From NCBI GenBank assembly GCA_963729995.1, contig CAVSPF010000003.1, positions 248,001-312,000 of the forward strand: 64,000 nucleotides of DNA, written 5' to 3'. Positions 1-7,950 of the stretch are shown one piece after another. Source of the DNA: VRUE01 sp963729995. GTDB taxonomy: Bacteria > Actinomycetota > Thermoleophilia > Solirubrobacterales > 70-9. How positions within the stretch are numbered: position 1 is the stretch's first letter; each line of letters opens with the position of its first letter. Below the pieces are notes generated by a model. The model was not told the DNA's origin. It did not search any database and saw nothing but the letters and a program-made list of their open reading frames with translations. A program made the position numbers and the translations under genes.

Positions 1-657
1 TCGCTTGACTTCTGGGAGCGGCGCCTCACCGGCAGCGGCGTTGTCTCGCAGCGGACGGGCGACACCCTGCGCTTCTCAGACCCCGAGGGTCTGGACCACG
101 AGCTGGAGGTCGCGAGTGTGGATGACGAGCCGCTGGTCGCCGAGCATCCCGAGATACCGGTCGAGCTGGCCCTGCAGGGGTTCCACGCGGTGCGTGCCTA
201 CAGCAGTTCCCCGGAGGTCAGCCGGCGCCTGCTCGAGACACTCGAGTTCGAGCGGGCAGACCCGGGGACGTGGGAGGCGCGCGGGGAGAGGCGCGGTGGT
301 CTCTACCTCTACGACGAGCCGCCGCCGGTGCGGCCGCTGCAGGGCGCCGGCAGCGTCCACCACGTCGCCTGGGCCTCGACGCCGGAGGAGCACGAGGCGT
401 GGCGGGAGCGGGCGATCTCGGGCGGCGCCCAGCCGACCCCGGTGATCGACCGCTTCTACTTCCGCTCGATCTACTTCCGGGAGCCGAGCGGCGTGCTGTT
501 CGAGATCGCGACCCTGGGGCCCGGCTTCACGGTGGACGAGCCGGCGGAGCACCTCGGCGAGAAGCTCTCGCTGCCGCCCGACTACGAGCACCTGCGTCCC
601 GAGGTCGAACCGAGCCTGCAGCCCATCTCCAACCCGCGGGCTGCCGGGACCGGGTGA
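1..657 (+). CDS. VOC-family ring-cleaving dioxygenase (MhqO/PcpA-like), 5' end outside window
   Basis: The frame is open from base 1 to a TGA at 655-657, leaving 218 residues without the N-terminus. Two vicinal-oxygen-chelate style segments are visible. The first contains FWERRL and SDPEGLDHELEV. The second contains HHVAW and IYFREPSGVLFEIA, followed by DEPAEHLGEKLSLPP, a tail typical of the MhqO/LinE/PcpA hydroquinone dioxygenases. The H in HHVAW and the E in FEIA are plausible Fe(II) ligands. Family knowledge: these enzymes open hydroquinone rings. The next gene overlaps the stop codon and encodes a maleylacetate reductase-like enzyme, the expected downstream step. A distant VOC hydrolase role cannot be excluded. 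Confidence 0.8.
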   Translation, partial: SLDFWERRLTGSGVVSQRTGDTLRFSDPEGLDHELEVASVDDEPLVAEHPEIPVELALQGFHAVRAYSSSPEVSRRLLETLEFERADPGTWEARGERRGGLYLYDEPPPVRPLQGAGSVHHVAWASTPEEHEAWRERAISGGAQPTPVIDRFYFRSIYFREPSGVLFEIATLGPGFTVDEPAEHLGEKLSLPPDYEHLRPEVEPSLQPISNPRAAGTG

Positions 658-1658
658 CCGAGAGCTTCGTCTGGAGGGACGCTGGACGCGTCGTCGTCTT
701 CCGCCGGGCTGGCGTTGAGCAGGCGCCGCAGCTGCTCCGGGAGCACGGGTTCGAGCCGTTCGAGCTGCTGACCACCGCGCGGGCGCTGCTCGGAGCGGGA
801 CCCCTGGCGAAGGCCGCGGAGACGGTGCATGAGGTCGCGTCCGGCCAGGTGCCCGAGCTCGCCGCGGCACTGCTCGAGCAGGTCAGCTCTCAGCAGCTGG
901 TCGCCCTTGGCGGCGGCCGGACGATCGATACGGCAAAGGCAATCGCCTCGGTAACCGGCGCCCGCGTCGCCGCGATCCCGACGACGCTGTCGGGGGCCGA
1001 GATGACCGGGATCCACCGCCTCCCGGCCGGGGCCGAGGACCGGGTTGGCGGCATGGTGCGCCCGCAGCTTGCGATCGCCGATCCCGAGGCGATGACGAGC
1101 CAGCCCGAGCAGCAGCTTCGCGCCAGCGCCATGAACGCCCTTGCTCATGGCGCCGACTCGCTCTACACCCCGTTCGCGAATCCGGTTTCGCAGATGACCG
1201 CGCTGCGCGGGGCGGAGCTGATCGCCACCGCGCTCGACCAGCACCCGGCCGAGCGCAACCGCGCCGGGCTCGCCCAGGGCTCGATCCTCTGCGCCTACGC
1301 CATCGACTCGGGCGCGTTCTCGGTGCACCACGTGATCTGCCAAACCCTGGTTCGGATCTGCGGCAGCCCCCACGCGGAGACCAACGCCGCCATCCTGCCG
1401 CGGGCCATGGCCTTCATGGTCCCCCGGGCTCCCGACGACCTTGCGTCGCTGTCCGCAGCCATCGCCACCGACCCCGGAGACATAGAAGCGCGCATCCTCG
1501 AGCTGGGCGGGAACCCGGCCGGCCTGGGCGATCTCGGCACCGATCGCTCGAAGCTCGGCAGGGCCCTCGACTCGATGCTGATTCGCCCTGAGCTCGCCTT
1601 CGCCCCCGAGCCTCCGACACGCGCAGAGCTGGGGGAGCTGATCGAGAGCGCCTGGTAA
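654..1658 (+). CDS. Iron-type alcohol dehydrogenase family, probable maleylacetate reductase
   Basis: The product has 334 residues. The GTG start at 654 overlaps the upstream TGA (GTGA), indicating translational coupling. GGGRTIDTAKAIA is the NAD(P)-binding segment of Fe-ADH/maleylacetate reductases. NALAHGADSLY, SVHHVICQTL and SPHAETNAA match the reductase's histidine segments. Known chemistry: maleylacetate is reduced to 3-oxoadipate by NAD(P)H. The pairing with a hydroquinone-type dioxygenase parallels the PcpA/PcpE and LinE/LinF modules, so the two genes probably form the lower part of an aromatic-degradation operon that starts left of the window. The exact substrate is inferred. Confidence 0.8.
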   Translation: MTESFVWRDAGRVVVFRRAGVEQAPQLLREHGFEPFELLTTARALLGAGPLAKAAETVHEVASGQVPELAAALLEQVSSQQLVALGGGRTIDTAKAIASVTGARVAAIPTTLSGAEMTGIHRLPAGAEDRVGGMVRPQLAIADPEAMTSQPEQQLRASAMNALAHGADSLYTPFANPVSQMTALRGAELIATALDQHPAERNRAGLAQGSILCAYAIDSGAFSVHHVICQTLVRICGSPHAETNAAILPRAMAFMVPRAPDDLASLSAAIATDPGDIEARILELGGNPAGLGDLGTDRSKLGRALDSMLIRPELAFAPEPPTRAELGELIESAW

Positions 1659-1680
1659 CCGCATACCCGGCCCTGTGTAG

Positions 1681-1702
1681 CGCTCTGCGTGAACGCAGAG
1701 CG
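1681..1702. promoter_or_regulatory. Perfect inverted repeat spanning the start codon of the PlsC-GpsA fusion
   Basis: Two perfect 10-base arms (CGCTCTGCGT and ACGCAGAGCG) are separated by GA. The GTG start at 1689 lies in the centre. As RNA it could fold as a 9-bp stem with a TGAA loop holding part of the initiation codon. As DNA it could be a dimer operator. No ribosome-binding site is obvious just upstream. Confidence 0.55.
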
Positions 1703-3356
1703 ATTGAGTCGCTATCACGAGTACACGCGCCGCCACGGGGTCAACTGGCCCCTGTATCTGCTGGCCCGGGTGTTCATGACCCCGGTCTTCCTGGTCTACC
1801 TCCGCTGCGCGCGCAACGGTCGCGAGCATGGCCGCGTCAGGGGTGGCCTGATCGTCGCCGCCAACCACCGCAGCTTCCTCGACCCGTTTGTGATCGGCGC
1901 TGCCCTCCCCTGGCGCCGGCCGATGAACTACGTCGCCAAGATCGAGCTGTTCGAGCGCCGCTGGCAGGGCTGGCTTCTGTCGCGGCTCGGCGCCTTCCCG
2001 ATCCGCCGCGGGGAGGCGGACGAGGTCTCGCTGGAGACGGCCCGCCTCGTGGTCGCCCGCGGTGGGACTGTTTGCATCTTTCCCGAGGGCACGCGAATCC
2101 GCAGCGGCACGCTCGCGACGCCGAAGCGTGGAGTCGGCAGGCTGGCGCTGCAGACTGGCGCCCCCGTCCTGCCCACGGCCGTTTACGGCACCGAGCACGT
2201 CCGGCGCGGCTGGCGGATCCGGCCGCGCAAGGTGAAGGTGCGGCTGGGACGGGGGATGACCTTCCCGCAGTTGGCGCATCCATCCCCGCCGCTTGCGGAA
2301 GCCGTGACCGCGCGGATCTGGCCAAACGTCCTGCTCCAGTGGGAAGAGATGGGCGGCCTGCCGCCGATGCGCCGTGCGGCGGTCATCGGCGCTGGCAGCT
2401 GGGGCACTGCGGTGGCTGTGCTGCTCGCGCGCGGGGGGCTCGAGGTCCAGCTGGGCGCCCGCACGGCCGAGCAGGCGGCCGAGATGGCCGAGGCGCGCGA
2501 AAACCGCCGCTACCTGGAGGGCGTGCAGCTCCCGGAGTCGCTTCAGGTCCGCCAGGCAGGCGACATCGAGCTTGCCGGCCTCGACCTCGTCTGCCTTGCG
2601 ATTCCGTCCAACTCCCTGCCGCAGGCGGTCGGAGCGATCGCCGACCGGGTCAGCGACCGCTCTTCGGTGCTGCTGCTCACGAAGGGCCTGATCGCCCCGC
2701 GGGGCCAGCTTCCCGCCGAATACGTTGGCGAACGGATTCGGGCCCGCGCCCTCGCCTGCCTCGGCGGCCCCGCCCACGCCCGCGAGGCCGTCTCCGGCTC
2801 CGCCGCGCTCGTTCTCGGCTCTGCCGACCCCGACCTCCGTGGCCAGCTCGGCGAGGTGTTCGATCGCGCCGGCCTGGTCTGTGAGCGCTCCCGCGACGTG
2901 ACGGGGGTGGAGATGGCTGGCGCGGCGAAGAATGCAGCCGCCCTCGCCGCCGCGGCCACCGAGCCGTACGGCTTGAACGCTGCCGGGATTGCCGCGGCGC
3001 AGGTCTGGCGCGAGTGCATCGAGTACGCAATCTCGCGGGGCGCTGAGCTGGAGACCTTCTCCGGCCTGGCGGGCGTCGGCGACCTGACCGCGACCCTGCT
3101 CGCGCCCGGAGGCCGCAACCGCCGCGCCGGGGAGCTGCTCAGTCGAGGGACGCCGGCGGAGGAGATCCCGAAGCTGATCGGTCAGGCCTCCGAGGGGTTG
3201 GACGCGGTGCCGCTGCTGGCCGACGCGATCTCGGCCTCCGGCACCGCCGCCGAGGCGCTGAGCGGGCTTGCCGCATTGATCCGGGGCGAGATCGACAACG
3301 AGGCCTGGGTCGCAGGGTTGCGCCAGGTCGAGCGATCGCGGAGGGCGGCCGCCTGA
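1689..3356 (+). CDS. plsC-gpsA: Fused 1-acylglycerol-3-phosphate acyltransferase (PlsC) and glycerol-3-phosphate dehydrogenase (GpsA)
   Basis: This is a 555-residue protein with two complete enzyme domains in one uninterrupted frame. Residues 1-222 are PlsC-like: NHRSFLD at 59-65 is the NHx4D catalytic motif and FPEGTR at 131-136 is the phosphate-binding motif. Residues 227-555 are GpsA-like: GAGSWGTA at 234-241 is the NAD(P) glycine motif, followed by LTKG, GPAHA and KNAAALAAA. Known roles: GpsA makes sn-glycerol-3-phosphate from dihydroxyacetone phosphate, and PlsC acylates the 2-position of lysophosphatidate. The two steps are not consecutive, because the PlsB/PlsY step lies between. Met227 could serve as an internal start yielding free GpsA. 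The GTG start at 1689 sits inside a perfect palindrome. Confidence 0.88.
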   Translation: MNAERLSRYHEYTRRHGVNWPLYLLARVFMTPVFLVYLRCARNGREHGRVRGGLIVAANHRSFLDPFVIGAALPWRRPMNYVAKIELFERRWQGWLLSRLGAFPIRRGEADEVSLETARLVVARGGTVCIFPEGTRIRSGTLATPKRGVGRLALQTGAPVLPTAVYGTEHVRRGWRIRPRKVKVRLGRGMTFPQLAHPSPPLAEAVTARIWPNVLLQWEEMGGLPPMRRAAVIGAGSWGTAVAVLLARGGLEVQLGARTAEQAAEMAEARENRRYLEGVQLPESLQVRQAGDIELAGLDLVCLAIPSNSLPQAVGAIADRVSDRSSVLLLTKGLIAPRGQLPAEYVGERIRARALACLGGPAHAREAVSGSAALVLGSADPDLRGQLGEVFDRAGLVCERSRDVTGVEMAGAAKNAAALAAAATEPYGLNAAGIAAAQVWRECIEYAISRGAELETFSGLAGVGDLTATLLAPGGRNRRAGELLSRGTPAEEIPKLIGQASEGLDAVPLLADAISASGTAAEALSGLAALIRGEIDNEAWVAGLRQVERSRRAAA

Positions 3357-3377
3357 GCTCGCACGAACAAGCGGGGC

Positions 3378-3383
3378 TAGGCT
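3378..3383 (+). promoter_or_regulatory. Leaderless-type -10 hexamer TAGGCT for the ECF sigma gene
   Basis: TAGGCT is followed by exactly six bases and then the GTG start at 3390. That places the hexamer at -12 to -7 if transcription starts at the initiation codon. Confidence 0.55.
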
Positions 3384-3389
3384 TGGCAT

Positions 3390-3950
3390 GTGAGCGAGGA
3401 GCAGCAGAACGTCGAGCCGGCCAGCCTCGATCCGGCCGCCAAGGCGGAGCTGGACAGGGCGTTCGAGGAGCTGTATCGAACCCACCTGCGCGACGTCTAC
3501 TCGTATGCCTACTACAGGATCGGCAACCATCACGACGCCGAAGACCTGACCGAGCAGGCCTTCCTGCAGGCCTACCGGCACTTCGACAGGGCGCGACGAG
3601 AGTCCGACGGCCGGCCGCTGCGCCCTTGGCTGATACGCATCGCCCACAACCTCGCCCTCAACTACTACCGGGACCGCTCGCGCCGGCCGCAGACACCGCT
3701 CGACAGCGCCGACCCGATCGCCACACGTCACGGAACCGAGGCGATCGCCGAGGGCCGGGAGGAGTTGAGGCAGGTGATGGACAACCTCAAGCACCTGCCA
3801 AACGACCGGCGCGATGCGCTGATCATGCGCTTCGCGTTGGGCATGGACAATCGCGAGATCGCCCGTGCGCTGGGTCGGAGCGACGGCGCCACCAAGGTGT
3901 TGATCCATCGCGCGATCAAGCAGCTTCAGGAGGAGATGAGCGATGAGTGA
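3390..3950 (+). CDS. ECF-type RNA polymerase sigma-70 family factor
   Basis: The product has 186 residues. Region 2 spans about residues 25-90 (FEELYRTHLRDVYSYAYYRI, AEDLTEQAFLQAYRHF, RPWLIRIAHNLALNYYRDR). Region 4 spans about 130-180 (LPNDRRDALIMRFALGMDNREIARALG, a helix-turn-helix, then KVLIHRAIKQL). The linker carries no extra domain. The gene overlaps by eight bases a small one-helix membrane protein, the usual place for an anti-sigma factor. It is probably transcribed leaderless from TAGGCT. Target genes cannot be told from this window. Confidence 0.9.
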   Translation: MSEEQQNVEPASLDPAAKAELDRAFEELYRTHLRDVYSYAYYRIGNHHDAEDLTEQAFLQAYRHFDRARRESDGRPLRPWLIRIAHNLALNYYRDRSRRPQTPLDSADPIATRHGTEAIAEGREELRQVMDNLKHLPNDRRDALIMRFALGMDNREIARALGRSDGATKVLIHRAIKQLQEEMSDE

Positions 3951-4287
3951 CGCAAGCAGGCGCTTGACCGGCAGCAGCTGGGACGTCGAGCAGCTGCTCG
4001 ACGACGCGTTGCGGCCGATCGAGCCGCCGGAGCGGCTGTCTGGGCGCGTGGAAGACACGCTGTCGGCGGTCACTCAGGCGGCCGCCGAGGAGCTTTCCAA
4101 CTGGGCTGAAGAGCTCTCGGAGAGCGAGTTGCGCGCGCTGCGCGACCCACGCAACTGGGTGCGTCCGGTGGTTGCCGTGAGCGCCGGCAGCCTGGCCACC
4201 GGTGCCCTTCTCCTGCTCGAGGTGCGCAGGCGCGGGCGCCGGCAGGCCGACAGTCGCCTGCGTGCCCTGACGAGCCGTCTCAGGTAG
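3943..4287 (+). CDS. Small single-pass membrane protein, candidate anti-sigma partner
   Basis: The product has 114 residues and its ATG lies inside the end of the sigma gene. The N-terminal ~70 residues are acidic and predicted cytoplasmic (WDVEQLLDDALRPIEPPERL, EELSNWAEELSESELRAL). One hydrophobic segment lies at about 73-94, followed by a strongly basic tail (RRRGRRQ). No zinc anti-sigma motif (HxxxCxxC) is present and there is no cysteine at all. The role as sigma regulator is inferred only from coupling and topology. Its 3' end overlaps the convergent DUF4383-like gene by eight bases. Confidence 0.65.
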   Translation: MSDASRRLTGSSWDVEQLLDDALRPIEPPERLSGRVEDTLSAVTQAAAEELSNWAEELSESELRALRDPRNWVRPVVAVSAGSLATGALLLLEVRRRGRRQADSRLRALTSRLR

Positions 4288-4690
4288 CGGAGGCGGGTTG
4301 TGGCCCCGGCGCCGGTGTGGCCATCGCCGCAGCGACGCCGAGCACGCCGAGGATCAGGTGAAGGAGGTCGTCGGCGGTGCCGGCCGGGATGAGGCCGAGG
4401 ATCGAGCCGCTGCCGCCGATGATGAAGCCCCAGATCCCGATTGCGACGTAGACGATCCCGAGCCAGAGCGCGTACTGGCGCGCCGCATAGCCGGCTACGA
4501 GCAGGCCGATTGCCCCCGTGACGATGTGGAGGACGTTGTGCCAGGCGTTGACGGCGAAGATCCCGAGCAAGTCGTCGACGTTGCCGGGGCTGCCGAACGA
4601 GGCGCTGTAGAAGAAGCCGACGATGCCGGCGATCACCAGCACGCCGCCAACCAGAGTCGCGTAGAGCCTCGCTGGGCTTGCGCCTTCCAT
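4280..4690 (-). CDS. DUF4383-like four-helix membrane protein
   Basis: The product is 136 residues from the ATG at 4690. It has four hydrophobic segments, with AVNAWHNVLHIVTGAIGLL and DDLLHLILGVLGVAAA showing the asparagine/histidine helix signature I associate with DUF4383. The reading frame stays open far upstream to 5728, but that part is antisense to the rhomboid gene. MEGASPARLYATLVGG is the natural N-terminus. Function is unknown. Its stop lies within the end of the convergent sigma partner gene. Confidence 0.7.
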   Translation of the reverse strand: MEGASPARLYATLVGGVLVIAGIVGFFYSASFGSPGNVDDLLGIFAVNAWHNVLHIVTGAIGLLVAGYAARQYALWLGIVYVAIGIWGFIIGGSGSILGLIPAGTADDLLHLILGVLGVAAAMATPAPGPQPASAT

Positions 4691-4744
4691 TTCCCCCCTA
4701 TCTCGAGTGCCGGCCTGCGGCGATTGTAGGCTCCCCGCTCTCCA

Positions 4745-5566
4745 GTGCCGCAAGCCTGCTACCGACATCCGAAGCGGGAGACCCGCGTCTCCTGCTCCTC
4801 CTGCGGACGGCCGATCTGCCCGGAGTGCATGACGCCGACCCCCGTCGGGATGCGATGCCCCGAGTGCATGCGGCAGCGCACACGTGTGACCAGGGGCGTG
4901 GGTGAGGCCTCGCTGTTCGCCGCCGCGCCGGCGGCCTTCATCCTGATCGGGATCAACGTCGCGGTCTTCCTCGCCGAGATCGCCTCGGGGCCCGGAGGAT
5001 TGAGCCCCGGCGGCAGTCTTGTCGTCAACTACGGCTTGTTCGGCCCATCGGTGGCGGGTGGCGAGTGGTACCGGCTCCTGACCTCTGGCTTCCTGCACGC
5101 CAACGTGTTTCCCCATCTTTTCTTCAACATGCTGCTGCTCTTCCTGCTGGGTCGGCTGCTGGAGCCCGCCCTCGGGACGCCCCGGTTTGTCGCCCTCTAT
5201 CTCGCATCGCTGTTCGCGGGCTCCTTCGGGGCGCTGCTGCTGAGCCCGGATGCGCTCACCTACGGTGCTTCGGGAGCGGTCTTCGGCCTTTTCGGCGCCG
5301 CCTTCGTGATCGCTCGCCTGCGCGGCATGACCGCGCTTGCGGGGGAGATCGGCTTCCTGATCGTGATCAACCTCGCCTTCACCTTCGGGGCCAGCAACAT
5401 CAGCGTTGGCGGCCACCTCGGAGGTCTCGTCGGCGGCTTGCTCTGTGCCCTGGTCATCGTCGCCGGGGAGCGCGGCATGCTGGGCGCGCGGCGGCTGCCC
5501 GCCGAGCTCGTCGCGATGGCCGCCGTGGGAGTACTCGCGATCGTCGGCGCCCTCAGTATCGCCTGA
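4745..5566 (+). CDS. Rhomboid intramembrane serine protease with N-terminal zinc finger
   Basis: The product has 273 residues and a GTG start. Residues 5-41 form a B-box-like zinc finger with C5, H8, C17, C20, C25, C28, C38 and C41. The rest is a six-helix rhomboid core. The catalytic serine is S176 in GASGAVFG, the partner histidine is H224 in GGHLGG, and TSGFLHANVFPHLFFNM (113-129) is the conserved HxxxN region. Family knowledge: it cleaves transmembrane substrates. The cytoplasmic finger may recruit substrates or partners, which is inferred. A TAGGCT hexamer lies at 4727-4732, so the 5' leader may be very short. The 3' end overlaps the convergent BtuF-like gene by 14 bases. Confidence 0.88.
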   Translation: MPQACYRHPKRETRVSCSSCGRPICPECMTPTPVGMRCPECMRQRTRVTRGVGEASLFAAAPAAFILIGINVAVFLAEIASGPGGLSPGGSLVVNYGLFGPSVAGGEWYRLLTSGFLHANVFPHLFFNMLLLFLLGRLLEPALGTPRFVALYLASLFAGSFGALLLSPDALTYGASGAVFGLFGAAFVIARLRGMTALAGEIGFLIVINLAFTFGASNISVGGHLGGLVGGLLCALVIVAGERGMLGARRLPAELVAMAAVGVLAIVGALSIA

Positions 5567-6470
5567 CCCAGGGGATGGGGGCGCGCACCTCCGCGAAGCC
5601 GATGTTGCCAGGCGCATCGACCAGGTCGGGGTGCAGCAGATGGCCGAGCAGCTCGACACCGTCGACCAGCCGCGGCCCCGGGCGGGAGAAGGTCGATGCC
5701 GCGTCGACCGCGAAGACGCGGCTGGCACCCAGGGACTGAATCTGGCTCCAGTGCTCCATCGCCTGGGCGCGCGCTTCCTCGACGTACCAGCCGCAGGGCA
5801 TCGCGATCACGACGTCGGGATTGAGGCCGGAGAGCTCACCCCAGCGGACCTCCGGCGAGATCAGCCCGGGTGGCCCGGCGACGTCTTCGCCCCCCGCGAT
5901 CGAGATCATCTCGGGGATCCAGTGGCCGCCCACATACGGCGGGTCGAGCCACTCCAGCGCAATCACCCGGGGAAGGCTGGCGCCCGACACGGCGGCCCCC
6001 ACCGCCGCAAGCCTGCCCTCGAGCTCACCGCGCAGCTCGTGTGCCTCCGTCGCGATCCCGGTCACCTCTCCGAGGCGGACCACGTCCTCGAGCATCTCGC
6101 CAAGCGTGCGCGGATCCTGCTGGATCACCCGCGGCCGACTCGGCAGCTGCGCGGCGATGTCGAGCACATCCTCGTAGGAGACCGCGCAGACCCGACAGAT
6201 GGCCTGGGTGACGATCAGGTCGGGGGAAAGCTCCGCGAGCCGTTTCCGATCGAGCTCATATAGCGCCTGGCCATCGCCGACCGTCGTCTTCACCGCGGCG
6301 TCGATCTCCTCGGCGCTGAGGCCCTCGGGAAGGACCGTCCGGGTCAGATGGGGGAGCGAGCGCGCCTCCCGCGGGTAACCGCACTCGTGCGTCACTCCGA
6401 CGACACTCTCTCCCAAGCCGAGCGCAAACAGCATCTCGGTGGCGGACGGTACGAGACTCGCGATGCGCAT
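5553..6470 (-). CDS. BtuF-like periplasmic-binding-fold protein without a signal peptide
   Basis: The product has 305 residues. It begins MRIASLVPSATEMLFALGLGESVVGVTHECGYP, the opening of vitamin B12/haem-type class III binding proteins. Later come DLIVTQAICRVCAVSYEDV and GEDVAGPPGLISPEVRW, seen in stand-alone cobalamin-binding proteins. No signal peptide or lipobox precedes the fold and no ABC permease or ATPase is adjacent, so a cytoplasmic role rather than transport is plausible. It is divergent from the transporter gene at 6578, with 107 bases between. Confidence 0.75.
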   Translation of the reverse strand: MRIASLVPSATEMLFALGLGESVVGVTHECGYPREARSLPHLTRTVLPEGLSAEEIDAAVKTTVGDGQALYELDRKRLAELSPDLIVTQAICRVCAVSYEDVLDIAAQLPSRPRVIQQDPRTLGEMLEDVVRLGEVTGIATEAHELRGELEGRLAAVGAAVSGASLPRVIALEWLDPPYVGGHWIPEMISIAGGEDVAGPPGLISPEVRWGELSGLNPDVVIAMPCGWYVEEARAQAMEHWSQIQSLGASRVFAVDAASTFSRPGPRLVDGVELLGHLLHPDLVDAPGNIGFAEVRAPIPWVRRY

Positions 6471-6577
6471 TCCGGCTCAATATCGCACTCTCGGGTATCC
6501 GGCGGCGCAGAAAGCTATATTCCTTAACGCCGAATGGCCGAGGACGACCTCCCCCGAAGTACCGGGTCAAATAACCG
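6471..6577. promoter_or_regulatory. Divergent promoter region between the BtuF-like and CorC/HlyC genes
   Basis: This 107-base spacer is AT-richer than its surroundings and includes a TATATT hexamer at 6516-6521, probably the -10 box of the rightward gene. No clear operator palindrome was seen. Confidence 0.4.
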
Positions 6578-7867
6578 ATGAGCGTTCTCCTGCTCGTCCT
6601 CCTTCTCGTGCTGGTGGCCGTCAACGGCTTCTTCGTCGCGGCGGAGTTCGCGCTGGTGCGAAGCCGGCGCGGCAAGATCGAGCAGCTTGCCAAGGAAGGC
6701 GAGAGCGGCGCCGAGGCGGTTGTCGAGCAACTCGACAAGATCGACGAGTCGCTCTCCGCCTGCCAGGTCGGGATAACGATGGCATCGATCGGGATCGGGT
6801 TTCTCGGCGAGCCGTCGCTGGCGCATCTGCTCGAGCCGGTATTCGGCAGCCTTTCGCACGGTGTCGCGGTCGTCCTCTCGATCGTCATTGCCTTCGCTCT
6901 GGTGACGGCGGTCCATATCAGCATCGGTGAGCAGGTGCCGAAGATGCTCGCGATCAACAACGCGGAGCGCATTGCGCGCCGTGTCGCGCGGCCGCTCAAC
7001 TGGTTCCGGGCGGCCACCGCGCCGGTGACGATGGCGCTGAGCGCGATCTCCAACGCGATCGTCCGCCTCTTCGGCGTAGACCCGACTGACATCGAGGAGA
7101 GGCACACCGCCGAGGACCTGAAGCAGATCATCGATCGCTCGAAGCTGGGCGGCACGCTCGATCCAGGCGAGGCCGGAATGCTGGGCGGCGTCTTCCACCT
7201 GCATGAGCAGGAGGCGCGTGACGTGATGACGCCGATCCCGGCGGTTGTGACGGTGGATGCCTCCGAGACCGCTGAGACGGCGCTGCGTCGCTGCGTCACC
7301 TCCGGCCACACGCGGCTGGTGGTGATCGAGGATGACAACCCCGACCGGGTCAAGGGGATCGTCCACAACAACAGCCTCGCCCGCCTCTACATGAGCGACG
7401 GCGCCGAGGCTCGCATCGAGCCGGCGGTCCGCGACGCGGTGATCGTCCCCGAGACACGACCGCTCGACGATCTCCTCCACGACCTCCAGGTGCAGCGCAC
7501 GTCACTGTCGGTGGTCGTCGACGAGTATGGCCGGACGGTTGGGATCGTTGCGGTCGAGGACATCCTCGAGGAGGTGGTGGGGGAGATCGAGGATGAGACG
7601 GACCCCCGCGCCGCCGCGCTGCGCCAGCTCGCCAGCGGCGAATGGTTCGTACGGGGCCACGTCTCGCTGGGCGACCTCGCCGACGCCGGAATCGACCTGC
7701 CGGTCGACAGCGACGCGTACAACTCGGTCGGTGGCTATGTCTTCGGTGAGCTGGGGCGGTTGCCGAAGCGCGGGGACACGGTGACCGCCAACGGCTACAC
7801 GATCCGGGTCGAGTCGGTGCGCGAGAACCGGATCGAGGCCGTCCGGATCAGCGGCGTCGCGAAATAG
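6578..7867 (+). CDS. CNNM/CorC-HlyC family membrane protein (DUF21, CBS pair, CorC_HlyC)
   Basis: The product has 429 residues. The N-terminal DUF21 membrane domain (about 1-195) opens with a strongly hydrophobic helix, then NGFFVAAEFALVRSRR and ACQVGITMASIGIGFLGEP. Two CBS motifs follow (DVMTPIPAVVTVDAS and VDEYGRTVGIVAVEDILEEVVGEIEDE, about 210-330). The C-terminal transporter-associated domain ends IRVESVRENRIEAVRI. Family members are linked to magnesium/cobalt efflux. The historic haemolysin label is probably not functional. It is a single gene with its own upstream spacer. Confidence 0.88.
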   Translation: MSVLLLVLLLVLVAVNGFFVAAEFALVRSRRGKIEQLAKEGESGAEAVVEQLDKIDESLSACQVGITMASIGIGFLGEPSLAHLLEPVFGSLSHGVAVVLSIVIAFALVTAVHISIGEQVPKMLAINNAERIARRVARPLNWFRAATAPVTMALSAISNAIVRLFGVDPTDIEERHTAEDLKQIIDRSKLGGTLDPGEAGMLGGVFHLHEQEARDVMTPIPAVVTVDASETAETALRRCVTSGHTRLVVIEDDNPDRVKGIVHNNSLARLYMSDGAEARIEPAVRDAVIVPETRPLDDLLHDLQVQRTSLSVVVDEYGRTVGIVAVEDILEEVVGEIEDETDPRAAALRQLASGEWFVRGHVSLGDLADAGIDLPVDSDAYNSVGGYVFGELGRLPKRGDTVTANGYTIRVESVRENRIEAVRISGVAK

Positions 7868-7950
7868 GCGATCGTCGGCCGCAATTCCGTCCGCCCGAGC
7901 GCCTAGGTTCCCTGAGCAACCCAGCTTCTGCCGAACCCTGGAGGTATCGC

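Noticed and set aside
582..4073. A 1163-codon open frame on the minus strand
   Set aside because: It runs antisense through five well-supported genes, has no recognisable domain and is Arg/Gly/Ala-rich. Long antisense frames are expected at this GC content.
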